From Kitasatospora humi (GTDB taxonomy: Bacteria; Actinomycetota; Actinomycetes; Streptomycetales; Streptomycetaceae), in contig NZ_JAJJPA010000013.1 in NCBI RefSeq assembly GCF_020907985.1, forward strand, positions 62,001 through 126,000: DNA of 64,000 nt. The letters are read 5' to 3'. A model generated the notes under the pieces. It made no database searches and was not told the DNA's origin. It saw only the letters and a program-made list of their open reading frames with translations. Shown in pieces: positions 56,380-64,000 of the stretch; positions within the stretch are counted from its first letter, which is position 1, and each line of letters opens with the position of its first letter. The translations under genes and the position numbers were made by a program.

Positions 56380-56524
56380 CGTCGCGACATCCCGGGGACT
56401 TGCTACCCGGAGGCCGCCGGCTGCTGACGCGGCGGGTGCTGGATTTCGTCAGCGGACTGGCCGTCTCCGCGTGAGCCGGCGGCTGCGGCCCCATCACGCC
56501 GATGCCATGGCTCCTGGTCCAGGG

Positions 56525-57352
56525 TCAGTGCTCGCGGCGCAGGAAGTCCCGGGCACCGCGCAGCGCGGTGCGCAGCAGGCGCTGGGTCCGCGTGCTGTCC
56601 AGGCGCACGTTCAGCGGTCCCCGGGAGCCGGTGTCGGCGAGGCGGCCGGCGGTCAGCCCGGCGGCGTCCAGTCCGTCGCGGTCGGCGACCAGCAGACCGA
56701 GCTCATAGCGGCTGAGGGCATCCGATCCCGCGAGGTGGTGGATGCCCGCATGGTCGGAGGCGCCCAGTTCGAGGAGGGCGCGGGCGAGGTCGGCGACATG
56801 GACGGGGCACCGGACGGCATCGGTGAACAGGACGCCGCTGCGCCGCCCGGTGGCCAGGTCGTGGATGAAGGCCTCGTGCGCCGAGCCGCCGTCGCCGATG
56901 ATCAGCGAGGTGCGGGCGATGGCGGCAGCCGGGACGAACAGGCGGATCGCCGTCTCGGCGGCGGCCTTGGCGGCCCCGTAAGGGGTGATCGGGTCAGGTG
57001 TGGCGGATTCGTCGTAGTGGACGTCGGCGCCGGAGAAGACGGCGTCACTGGAGACGTGCACCAGCCGGGAGCCGCACTCATTCGCAGCCATCGCCAGGCG
57101 GATCGCGCCGTCGGCCGTGGTCGTCCAATCGGACTGGCGGTAGGCCGCGTTGATGACGACGTCCGGCCGGGTTCCGCGGAGCGCGCGTGTGACCTCCTCG
57201 CCACGACCCAGGTCCATGTGCAGCCAGCGGACCCCGGGGAGGTCGCCGGCGCGGGTCGCGAAGGTCGCCGCCACGGCGTGCCCGGCCGCCGAGGCCCGCT
57301 GGGCCAACTCGCGGCCCAGGAAGCCGCTACCGCCAACGATCAGGATCTTCAT
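56525..57352 (-). CDS. RmlD-like sugar-nucleotide reductase
   Basis: 275 residues. MKILIVGGSGFLGRELAQRA binds NAD(P); HVSSDAVFSG, then DPITPYGAAKAAAETAI hold the catalytic Tyr and Lys of dTDP-4-dehydrorhamnose reductases. No rmlABC or glycosyltransferase cluster is next to it, so a role in rhamnose synthesis is only one possibility (methionine adenosyltransferase beta-like use is another). ATG 57352. Confidence 0.85.
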   Translation of the reverse strand: MKILIVGGSGFLGRELAQRASAAGHAVAATFATRAGDLPGVRWLHMDLGRGEEVTRALRGTRPDVVINAAYRQSDWTTTADGAIRLAMAANECGSRLVHVSSDAVFSGADVHYDESATPDPITPYGAAKAAAETAIRLFVPAAAIARTSLIIGDGGSAHEAFIHDLATGRRSGVLFTDAVRCPVHVADLARALLELGASDHAGIHHLAGSDALSRYELGLLVADRDGLDAAGLTAGRLADTGSRGPLNVRLDSTRTQRLLRTALRGARDFLRREH

Positions 57353-57392
57353 GGTCCACCACGCTAGCCCTGGGACCTGGTGCTGCCGCCCG

Positions 57393-57989
57393 TCATCCGG
57401 CCAGTGCCAGCACCGCGTCCCCCACCTCCGCCACGGACCGGCCGCTGCCCACATCGACGCGGTCCAGGCCCAGTGCGGCGACGGCGTCCAGCATCGCCGC
57501 CTGGTAGCGCAGCGTGCGAGCGGTGAACTTGTCCATCAGATGCCGCTCCTGTTCCGTCGCCTGGCCGTAGCGCCCGGCCGTGCGGATCCGGTCGCGGAGC
57601 AGGGCGGCATCCCCGGTGAGCCAGACGGCAGCCGTGCCCGGAGCGGTCAGGGTGGCGACGCGGGACGGCCAGAGTGCCGAGCCCTCCAGCACGAGGCCCG
57701 CGCCCCCTCCGGTCGCGTATGTCGTGACGAGCTGCTCGATCCGGGGCCACAGCCGCTCGTAGTGGGCGAGCACCGAGGCCAGTAGTTCGTCGACCGTGAG
57801 CGTGCTGTAGTGCACGGCGACATGCGCCGGCACCTCCCGCTCGGTCGTCCGCCACGGCCGCCCAGGGTGCCGCGCCAGCCCGTCGGTCGACAGGCAGTCG
57901 AAGCCGAGCCGCCGCGCGACGGCCTGGGCGGCGGTCGACTTGCCGACGTTCGATGTGCCACCGATGAGCACGACCCGGGTTGCCCGCAT
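57393..57989 (-). CDS. P-loop kinase-like ATPase (2-phosphoglycerate kinase/zeta-toxin-like)
   Basis: 198 residues. Walker A GGTSNVGKST at residues about 9-18, FDCLSTDGLARHPG (acceptor-side Asp), LVLEGSALWP and RDRIRTAGRYGQATEQERHL as a lid. This fits small-molecule kinases of the AAA_33/zeta-like type, substrate unknown. The start ATG 57989 immediately precedes the domain. It lies 40 bp before the RmlD-like gene start and is probably cotranscribed. Confidence 0.82.
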   Translation of the reverse strand: MRATRVVLIGGTSNVGKSTAAQAVARRLGFDCLSTDGLARHPGRPWRTTEREVPAHVAVHYSTLTVDELLASVLAHYERLWPRIEQLVTTYATGGGAGLVLEGSALWPSRVATLTAPGTAAVWLTGDAALLRDRIRTAGRYGQATEQERHLMDKFTARTLRYQAAMLDAVAALGLDRVDVGSGRSVAEVGDAVLALAG

Positions 57990-58095
57990 ACTGTCGACGC
58001 TACCGCTGACCGGGCCCGGTCGGTCCGAGCGGGAGCGGGATCCGGCTGCGTTGAGCTCAGGGCTGCTGTCAGCCGCCGTCGCTACCCTCGGACGC

Positions 58096-58590
58096 ATGAG
58101 CGAGACGATCACTTATCGGACCGGAGACGCCACCGCACCGCACGGCGAGGGGCCGAGGGTGATCGCGCACGTGTGCAATGACGCGGGCCGCTGGGGGAGG
58201 GGGATCGTGGTGGACATCTCCCGGCGGTGGCCGCAGCCGGAGGAGGCGTTCCGGGGGTGGTACCGGGGGCGGGCGGGGAACGACTTCGGGCTGGGCGCGC
58301 TGCAACTGGTCCAGGTGGAGCCCGAGTTGTGGGTGGCGAACATGGTGGGCCAGCACGGGGTGCGCAGCCGGCGCGCACCCGGGGCGCCGGCGCCGGTGCG
58401 GTACGAGGCGATCGGGGAGGCGTTGCGGCGGCTCGGGGGCGAGGCGCGGCGGCTCGGGGCGTCCGTGCACATGCCGAGGATCGGGTGCGGGCTGGCGGAG
58501 GGGCGCTGGGAGCTGGTGGAGCCGCTGGTGCGGGAGCGGCTGACGGGCCGTGGGGTCCCGGTCACCGTCTACGACCTGGCAGCGGAGTGA
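58096..58590 (+). CDS. macro domain protein (ADP-ribose-binding)
   Basis: 164 residues. TYRTGDATAPHGEGPRVIAH, then VCNDAGRWGRGIVVDISRRW, FGLGALQLVQVE, and HMPRIGCGLAEGRWEL match Poa1-type macro domains, which bind ADP-ribose and may remove ADP-ribose-1''-phosphate or ADP-ribosyl esters. It is followed 25 bp later by a GNAT acetyltransferase. ATG 58096. Confidence 0.88.
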   Translation: MSETITYRTGDATAPHGEGPRVIAHVCNDAGRWGRGIVVDISRRWPQPEEAFRGWYRGRAGNDFGLGALQLVQVEPELWVANMVGQHGVRSRRAPGAPAPVRYEAIGEALRRLGGEARRLGASVHMPRIGCGLAEGRWELVEPLVRERLTGRGVPVTVYDLAAE

Positions 58591-58615
58591 CCGTGCCGGC
58601 TGCCAGAATGACCGC

Positions 58616-59092
58616 ATGATCGTCAGACTGGCGCGTGAGCAGGACTTCGACGGCTTCCTCGACCTGGCGGGCCAGGTCGAGCAGTGGTTCGGCCCGATGG
58701 TCGGCGACGCCGGGTTCCACGAGGCGGTGCGCAAGAACATCCGCCGGTCGACCGCGCTGGTCGCCGCCTCCCCGGCCTCGGACCGGCTGCACGGCGCGCT
58801 GCTGTTCGGTGCGCAGCCCCCGACGTACCACTTGCACTGGCTGGTCGTCGCCGAGGGGGAACGCGGGAACGGCACCGGCCGCGCCCTGGTGGAAGACGCC
58901 GTCCGCAGGTTCGTGGCCGCACCGGGCACGCTCGAGGTGGTGACCTTCGGTGCCGACCACCCGGGCGCGGTGGCCGGCGGCTCCCGCGTCTTCTACGAGC
59001 GCCTCGGGTTCACCCCGGCCGAGGCCGCCGGGCCCGGTCCGGAGGGCGGCTCCCGGCAGGTCTACCGGCGCAGAGTGTCAAGCCATGACTGA
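58616..59092 (+). CDS. GNAT family N-acetyltransferase
   Basis: 158 residues. MIVRLAREQDFDGFLDLAGQ, then WLVVAEGERGNGTGRALVED (acetyl-CoA pyrophosphate loop, R/Q-x-x-G-x-G/A type) and RVFYERLGFTP. Substrate unknown. ATG 58616, 25 bp after the macro domain gene, suggests one transcript. Confidence 0.88.
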   Translation: MIVRLAREQDFDGFLDLAGQVEQWFGPMVGDAGFHEAVRKNIRRSTALVAASPASDRLHGALLFGAQPPTYHLHWLVVAEGERGNGTGRALVEDAVRRFVAAPGTLEVVTFGADHPGAVAGGSRVFYERLGFTPAEAAGPGPEGGSRQVYRRRVSSHD

Positions 59093-59099
59093 CGTCGCG

Positions 59100-59609
59100 T
59101 CAGCTGCGCAGTGAGCGGGCGAAGTCAGCCAGCGCCGTGAAGTCCCCGTCGCGCAACCCGATCCTCGGGTTGACGTGGTGCAGCAGCGCGGGCCCATGAT
59201 GGTGAGCGGCCACATACGCTTCGTCCGCCTCCCTCAACTCGTCGTCCACCCAGGCGAACGGGCGGCCGGCGGCGTACTCCACCACCCGCTCGGTCTTCCA
59301 GTGCACGCCGTCGGGGCGCTCCTGGAGGAGGGCGGTGCCGAAGTCGATGTGGGGGAGCTCGGGCAGGTCGACGGCCGGGCTGACCCAGCGGTTGGCGTGA
59401 GCCTCCCAGGCGGTGGCCCAGCACAGCTCGAATTCCAGCGCCAGCAGCGCCGCACCATGGTCCGGGTTGAGCCACACCCGTAGCGTGGCACCGGGTTCCC
59501 GTATGCGCGGCACGCGCAGGGTGAGGTACCCCGGTGGGCGCCTTTCGGGTTCGGCCGCGTAGGGGTTGAGCGGGCCGTCGACGTCGAGGAGGAGCAAGGG
59601 GCGGTCCAT
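59100..59609 (-). CDS. HAD-domain protein, paralogue of the island copy
   Basis: 169 residues. LLLLDVDGPLNPYAAE (nucleophile DxD), RVWLNPDHGAALLALEFEL and FAWVDDELREADEAY (distal Asp pair). It shares the order DVDG...WLNPDHG...W(I/V)DD with the 20787 protein, so both belong to one family. The start is ATG 59609. Substrate unknown. Confidence 0.85.
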   Translation of the reverse strand: MDRPLLLLDVDGPLNPYAAEPERRPPGYLTLRVPRIREPGATLRVWLNPDHGAALLALEFELCWATAWEAHANRWVSPAVDLPELPHIDFGTALLQERPDGVHWKTERVVEYAAGRPFAWVDDELREADEAYVAAHHHGPALLHHVNPRIGLRDGDFTALADFARSLRS

Positions 59610-59754
59610 GTCCCCATGCGTACCGCCGTTCGGCCGATCCGGGAAGGCCCGAACGCGTCGAGGCCGGTGAAGACGCTCGGGGCGGCCGACAATGGGGACG
59701 TGTGACCACGGCATCCCGCAAGCGTGCCCCGGCAAGGACGGAGTCGGTGACCTC

Positions 59755-60351
59755 GTGACCCTGGACCTCGCACCCGCGACCAGCGCACTCGCCGCCCTCA
59801 TCCGCGAGGTGAAGGACGGCCAACTGACCGCGCCCACCCCGTGCGGTGGCCTCACGGTCGGCGAACTGCTCGATCACATCGACGGGTTGAGCATCGCCTT
59901 CGCCGCGGCCGGCGCCAAGGAGGACCGCTCGGACGGTGGCCGGCCCCGCACGCCGGACGCGAGCCGCCTCGGCGCGGACTGGCGTGACCGGCTCGCGGCC
60001 CAACTCGACGCCCTGGCCGAGGCTTGGCGCCCGGCCGACGCCTGGCGGGGGACCGCCCGGGTGGGTGGGGGCGAGATGCCGGCCGAGGTCGCGGGGGCCG
60101 CGGCCGTGGACGAGGTGCTGGTGCACGGCTGGGACTTGGCCGTCGCCACCGGTCAGCGGTTTCCGGGCGAGGACCCGGCGCTGGCCGAGGCGTTGGAGAC
60201 GGCGTACGCCTGGGTCCGCACGGTGGTCGAGCAACAGCCGAACGGCAGCCCTGGGCTCTTCGGTGCCCCGGTACCGGTGGCGGCGGACGCTCCGCTGGCG
60301 GACCGGTTGATCGGCTTGACGGGTCGTCGACCCGAGCACGCTTCCGCATGA
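59755..60351 (+). CDS. TIGR03086 family metal-binding protein
   Basis: 198 residues from GTG 59755. PTPCGGLTVGELLDHIDG (residues about 24-41) and DEVLVHGWDLAVATGQ give the family His, Glu and His. Third member in the window. It is divergent from the HAD gene. The start is weakly supported (GGAG 12 nt upstream). Confidence 0.83.
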   Translation: MTLDLAPATSALAALIREVKDGQLTAPTPCGGLTVGELLDHIDGLSIAFAAAGAKEDRSDGGRPRTPDASRLGADWRDRLAAQLDALAEAWRPADAWRGTARVGGGEMPAEVAGAAAVDEVLVHGWDLAVATGQRFPGEDPALAEALETAYAWVRTVVEQQPNGSPGLFGAPVPVAADAPLADRLIGLTGRRPEHASA

Positions 60352-60419
60352 CAACGCGTGGGCGCGGCAGCCTGGTTGTTCTCGCGGTAGGCGGGCAAGC
60401 GGAGGCGGGCAGCCCGGTG

Positions 60420-61034
60420 TCAGCCGCGCAGCGCACCCAGCAGCTCGTCCCCGGCGGGGTACGGCCCGGCGGTCGGCAGTAGGCGCCCGGCGGCGGCCAA
60501 CTGCCCTTCGCGGACCAGCTCGTGGATCTGCCGGGCCAGCGGCGTCACATCGGTGATGGCGGTGACCCACTCGTCGGCGTACCGGTGCGCGGCCTCACCG
60601 GCCAGGCCCAGCTGCAGGGAGCGGTACGGGAGCGGCTGCAACCGCAGGTCCCGTTCCGGGTCCCACTGCACGCGGGCCGGGGAGCGCTTCAACTGCCGCT
60701 GCCAGGAGACCCGGTCGGTGTGCAGGCCGGGCTGGTAACTGGACAGGCAGGCGTTCCGCAGTGCCCAGTCGAAGCCTTCGCGGCTGATCTCGACGGCGAG
60801 GACGGTCTCCTGCCCGTCCTTGGTGCCCCAGCCGCAGCGGTACATCATCCAGAGGAAGGAGGGCTTGATCCAGGTCATCCGGTCACGCTTCCAGGCCGCC
60901 GGGAAGCGGCCGTCGCGCGCCGCCGCCAGGCCGATCTCCGGCCGGTAGGCCTGGTAGACGGTGACGGTGTCCGCGGTGTGGGTCGCGCGGATGCGGTACT
61001 TGGGTTCGTCCACCAGGACGTCGGGTTCTTCCAT
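60420..61034 (-). CDS. DUF4291 family protein
   Basis: 204 residues. YRIRATHTADTVTVYQAYRP, DRMTWIKPSFLWMMYRCGWG and VQWDPERDLRLQPLPYRSLQLGL are DUF4291 hallmarks. This family occurs in bacteria and fungi with no proven function. ATG 61034; the upstream in-frame start lacks family similarity. Confidence 0.85.
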   Translation of the reverse strand: MEEPDVLVDEPKYRIRATHTADTVTVYQAYRPEIGLAAARDGRFPAAWKRDRMTWIKPSFLWMMYRCGWGTKDGQETVLAVEISREGFDWALRNACLSSYQPGLHTDRVSWQRQLKRSPARVQWDPERDLRLQPLPYRSLQLGLAGEAAHRYADEWVTAITDVTPLARQIHELVREGQLAAAGRLLPTAGPYPAGDELLGALRG

Positions 61035-61128
61035 GACCTGACGAGCATGGAGCCCGCGCTCCCGAACGGCCACTGAATTATCCCCGCCGGCCGCACGGGC
61101 GCCCCGGCTACCGCAGCTCCACCGAGAT

Positions 61129-61887
61129 GTGCGAGGACAGCGCGCTCAGGAACTCCGGCGCGTCGAAGACCTCGCCCGCGGAGACCTGGTCGACGCGGTG
61201 CGCGCGGCCCACCAGGCCGGCGCCCGCGTGGTATCCCTCTGCACGGGCGCGTTCGTGCTGGCCGCCGCCGGCCTGCTGGACGGCCGGCGCGCGACCACGC
61301 ACTGGGCCCACAGCGACGTGCCGGCCGCCAGGTACCCGCAGGTCACGGTCGACCCCGACGTCCTCTACGTGGACAACGGCAGCGTGCTCACCTCGGCTGG
61401 CAAGGCCGCCGCCAGGGACCTCTGCCTGCACCTGGTCCGCCTCGACCACGGCTCGACCACCGCCAACCGGCTCGCCCGCCGCCTGGTCGTGCCGCCCCAC
61501 CGGGACGGCGGCCAGGCCCAGTTCATCACCACCCCGATGCCCGCTCCGGACAACCGCCCGCTCGCCGACCTCTTTCCCTGGGCCCTCGAACGGCTAGACC
61601 AGCCGCTCACCGTCGAGGACTTGGCCCGCCAGGCCCGGATGAGCCCACGCCACCTGGGCCGCCACTTCAGGACGGTGACCGGCACCACCCCGCTGCAGTG
61701 GCTGCTGACCCAACGCATCCGCCGCGCCCAGGAGTTGCTGGAGACCATCGACCACAGCGTGGACAACATCGCGGAGGCGACCGGCCTGGGCACCGCCACC
61801 ACGCCGCGCCGGCACTTCAACCGCCCGGTCGGCGTGCCGCCGGACAGCTACCGCCGCACCTTCCGCTCCCGCGCCCGGCTGCGGTGA
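61129..61887 (+). pseudogene. GlxA/AraC-type regulator lacking its N-terminal half-domain
   Basis: The visible 250 residues start inside the DJ-1/PfpI-like domain: RVVSLCTGAFVLAAAGLLDG is the nucleophile-elbow region, and ATTHWAHSDVPAARYP follows as in GlxA. The C-terminal AraC HTH (VEDLARQARMSPRHLGRHFR) is complete. About 85 N-terminal residues of the sensor domain are missing and the start is not supported by any ribosome site. The minus strand at 61108-61180 encodes a protein tail (VFDAPEFLSALSSHISVELR) that looks like the end of another broken gene, so a deletion probably joined the two. Confidence 0.65.
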
Positions 61888-61901
61888 TGGCGGAGCGGAG
61901 G

Positions 61902-62447
61902 TTAGCGCCGCCCGCCGAACTCCCAGTTGTGCACCTCGACTTCGGCATACCGCTCCGGCGCCAGGACGGCGCGTGCCGCCGCCGCGGCCGGCGCCCGGAC
62001 CAGCGCCGCCGTGCCCAGCAGGTGCGCGCCGTCATCGGACAGCAGCGGGCCGTAGGCGATCAGGTCGCCCTGCTCCGCCGGCAGGCCGGCTTCGACGGCA
62101 CCCACCGGGCCCAGCCCGAGCACCAGATACCGGTGGCCGCCGCTCGAACCCCCGGGGAACTCCCACATGGTGCGCCCCAGCAGGTTGCGCCACCGCCGGA
62201 TCAGCACGTCACGGTACACCCCCGCCTGGTAGTTGGGCTCGTCGAGTGCGAACGCCCGGGCGGCGGCCGGGTCCGGCAGGTCGACGATGTGCACACTGCC
62301 GGTGGCCGCCCCCTCGTCGGTGAGCGTCGGGCCACGGGCGATCAACTCGGCGGCGTACTGGTCCATGTAGGACCAGTGCTGCTCCACGAGGCGGCGGCGC
62401 AGGCCCCCGGAGTCGGCACGGTCGCGGTGGTAGATGAAGAACTCCAT
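61902..62447 (-). CDS. YciI family protein (double domain)
   Basis: 181 residues with two YciI-like halves. Half 1: MEFFIYHRDRADSGGLRRRL, TGSVHIVDLPDPAAARAFAL, DEPNYQAGVY. Half 2: YLVLGLGPVG, YGPLLSDDGAHLLGTAALV, LAPERYAEVEVHNWEFG. YciI domains are ferredoxin-like folds related to muconolactone isomerase, without a general function. ATG 62447. Confidence 0.85.
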   Translation of the reverse strand: MEFFIYHRDRADSGGLRRRLVEQHWSYMDQYAAELIARGPTLTDEGAATGSVHIVDLPDPAAARAFALDEPNYQAGVYRDVLIRRWRNLLGRTMWEFPGGSSGGHRYLVLGLGPVGAVEAGLPAEQGDLIAYGPLLSDDGAHLLGTAALVRAPAAAAARAVLAPERYAEVEVHNWEFGGRR

Positions 62448-62612
62448 GCCTGGAGGATCTCAGTGAGCGGGCACCCGGGGCGAGTCGGTTTGCCGGTCGG
62501 CGTCCCCTGGGCCGACCGGGAGCCGAAGCACTCGGTGGCATGAAGGCGCCTCCCCGCGGCCCCCGAGTACGTGGAGTTCGACGCGCCCTGAAGCCGAACC
62601 ACCGTGCCCGCG

Positions 62613-63455
62613 TCACCGCTTGCGGGCCACTCCGGACCAGTAGTAGGCGGCGGTGGGGTCGGCGGGCGGTTCGCCGTCCGGGCGCCAACCCATCACGGGA
62701 ACCACACCGGGCTCCAGGAGCTCCCAGTCACCGAAGAACCGCGCCACCTGCTCGCGGGTGCGCGGCACCAGGGTCATCTGCCCCTTGCCCGCGGCCTCGA
62801 CCACCGCGGCCATCGCGGCCGGGTCGAAGTCCCAGCCGGGATGGGTGATCGCCACGTAACTGCCCGGCGCCAGGGCGTCCATCAGCACCCGGGCCCGGGC
62901 CCAGGGGTCGTCCTCGTCGGCGATCAGCATGAGGACGGCCACCAGGGTCAGACCCACCGGGCGGTCCAGGTCCAGGGTGCGGAGCAGAACGGGATCGGTG
63001 AGGATCTTCTCCGGCTCCAGCAGGTCGGCGTGGATGTAGGCGGTACGCCCCGAACCGGTGCTGTCCATCAACGCGCGGGCGTGCGCGAGGACGATCGGGT
63101 CGTTGTCGACGTAGACCACCCGGCTGTCGGCAGCCACGGCCTGGGCGACCTCGTGCGTGTTCCCCTCCGTGGGGATGCCGGTGCCGATGTCGAGGAACTG
63201 GCGGACACCCGCCTCACCGGCCAGGTGACGCACGGCCCGGCCGAGGAACCGGCGGTTCTCCCGCGCCATGACCTTGATGCTCGGGATCGCCTCCTCGAAC
63301 GCCTCGCCCAGGGCCCGGTCGGGCGGAAAGTTCGTCTTGCCGCCGAGCCAGAAGTCGTACATCCGAGCCGAGTGCGGAACGTCGACCCGAAGGTCCACCG
63401 GCGCCGCCACCGAATCGTCGATCCCGCGCCTCATCCAGCCGGTGCCATCCGTCAC
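62613..63455 (-). CDS. SAM-dependent methyltransferase, DUF574/Methyltransf_19 type
   Basis: 280 residues from GTG 63455. VDVPHSARMYDFWLGGKTNF, then QFLDIGTGIPTEGNTHEVAQ (SAM loop), VVYVDNDPIVLAHARALMD and AYIHADL are the family blocks; these enzymes are abundant in Streptomyces, with unknown substrates. TAGTAT at 63508-63513 is a good -10 that puts +1 near 63501, so the alternative start GTG 63503 would be upstream of or at +1 and GTG 63455 (GGGGTGGG upstream) is preferred. Confidence 0.88.
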   Translation of the reverse strand: MTDGTGWMRRGIDDSVAAPVDLRVDVPHSARMYDFWLGGKTNFPPDRALGEAFEEAIPSIKVMARENRRFLGRAVRHLAGEAGVRQFLDIGTGIPTEGNTHEVAQAVAADSRVVYVDNDPIVLAHARALMDSTGSGRTAYIHADLLEPEKILTDPVLLRTLDLDRPVGLTLVAVLMLIADEDDPWARARVLMDALAPGSYVAITHPGWDFDPAAMAAVVEAAGKGQMTLVPRTREQVARFFGDWELLEPGVVPVMGWRPDGEPPADPTAAYYWSGVARKR

Positions 63456-63583
63456 AGCGCCCACCCCTGTTCGCTCGGAAGTCTGCTGACGGTAAGTCAG
63501 CACGCTGATACTAGAGCGGCCACAGCCGCGGGGGCGACGGCTGCGGCCGGTCGGGCGGGCGCCGGGAGCCGGAGCGGTCGCTC

Positions 63584-64000
63584 TCAGACGACGCAGAACT
63601 CGTTGCCCTCCGGATCCTGCAGCAGGACGGCGTACTGCCCCGCGTCCGGTTCATCCGTGATCCGGAGCACGCCGGCGCCGGCTTCGACCAGCCGTTCCAC
63701 CGTGCCGGCGACCCGCTGGGTGCGGACCGCCAACGGGATGTCGCGCCCGCCGCCGACCCTCAGGTCGAGGTGGATCCGGTTCTTGGCGGCCTTGGGTTCC
63801 GGAACCTGCTGGAACCACACCCGCGGCCCGTGCCCTGCCGGATCGACGATCGACTCCGGGGCATCGCCCGCACCGACGGGCAACTCCTCCTCGGGCACCC
63901 CGATGGCTGCCCAGTACTCCCGCCACGTGGCATGGCCACCCGGCGGAGGCTCGGGTACGTACCCGAGAGCTTCGCTCCAGAACGCCACCAGCCTCTGTGG
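63584..64000 (-). CDS. VOC family (glyoxalase-like) protein, 5' end outside the window
   Basis: The frame is open to the right edge (PQRLVAFWSEALGYVPEPPP), so the N-terminus continues beyond base 64000. Visible: the first-half helix LVAFWSEALGY, HATWREYWAAIGVPEEELP, NRIHLDLRVGG (metal His/Glu region), and the end QDPEGNEFCVV. Such proteins include dioxygenase-like and fosfomycin/bleomycin-binding proteins; no specific role can be given. Confidence 0.88.
   Translation of the reverse strand, partial: PQRLVAFWSEALGYVPEPPPGGHATWREYWAAIGVPEEELPVGAGDAPESIVDPAGHGPRVWFQQVPEPKAAKNRIHLDLRVGGGRDIPLAVRTQRVAGTVERLVEAGAGVLRITDEPDAGQYAVLLQDPEGNEFCVV

Overview
This is a high-GC actinobacterial chromosome segment. 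Nearly every codon ends in G or C, GTG starts and 4-base GTGA/ATGA gene overlaps are frequent, and several promoters look leaderless. The gene content (cytochrome P450, StrR-type and XRE-TPR regulators, MbtH, type II thioesterases, a SpoIIE/ATPase sensor phosphatase, many TIGR03086, YciI and HAD enzymes) points to Streptomycetaceae (Streptomyces, Kitasatospora or a close relative). No 16S gene or other species marker is present, so I do not go further.

Layout. 0-3.3 kb: an edge-truncated P450, a frameshifted WYL regulator facing a TIGR03086 enzyme across a clear operator, and a small muconolactone-isomerase-like protein. 3.4-5.45 kb: the strongest discovery, a Ro60 orthologue (rsr) preceded on the same strand by three tandem Y-RNA-like structures. 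One has a circularly permuted tRNA-like domain (YrlA type). 5.5-18.8 kb: mostly housekeeping and envelope genes: a deleted phzF, glycolytic gap, an AraC regulator facing a second TIGR03086 enzyme, an HMA protein, an MFS exporter, polyprenol-phosphate-mannose synthase, a stand-alone trpF, a MurG-like glycosyltransferase, and an Nramp-related transporter next to a soluble MgtE_N/CBS protein.

18.8-27.6 kb is an accessory island. Three 3' fragments of a tRNA-Ser(GGA) gene, typical integrase-scarred sequence, punctuate it. It carries two toxin-antitoxin modules (Phd/RelE-like and a PIN-domain VapC-like pair). It also carries a divergent cassette: an XRE-TPR regulator facing a kinase-like, a methyltransferase and a HAD gene plus two very small proteins. 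Broken genes and a 730-bp gene-poor stretch lie here too. 27.7-34.6 kb: a PimB-like mannosyltransferase, an orphan MbtH, two tandem StrR-family regulators flanking a cold-shock-domain protein, a metallophosphoesterase with an apparent CTG start, an odd class-I tRNA with a CAA anticodon, and a type II thioesterase. These are helpers and regulators of nonribosomal-peptide-type pathways, but no synthetase lies in the window.

34.6-64 kb: a folate pair (cyclodeaminase-like and FolD), TetR/MMPL, a PIG-L deacetylase, an F420/NADP-type reductase, a multidomain SpoIIE sensor phosphatase, and a secreted protein with an unusual HEWHE motif. Next come a four-gene unit (aldolase, TetR, ketopantoate reductase, thioesterase II), an ABC ATPase with its membrane partner, and two divergent regulator/enzyme pairs with readable operators (Rrf2/NAD(P)-binding and TetR/FAD-monooxygenase). 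A run of small single-domain genes follows (DUF402, RmlD-like, P-loop kinase, macro domain, GNAT, HAD, TIGR03086, DUF4291, a truncated GlxA regulator, YciI, Methyltransf_19), and a VOC protein runs off the right edge. Recurring themes are divergent regulator-target pairs with inverted-repeat operators, hairpin terminators between convergent genes, and frameshift or deletion pseudogenes.
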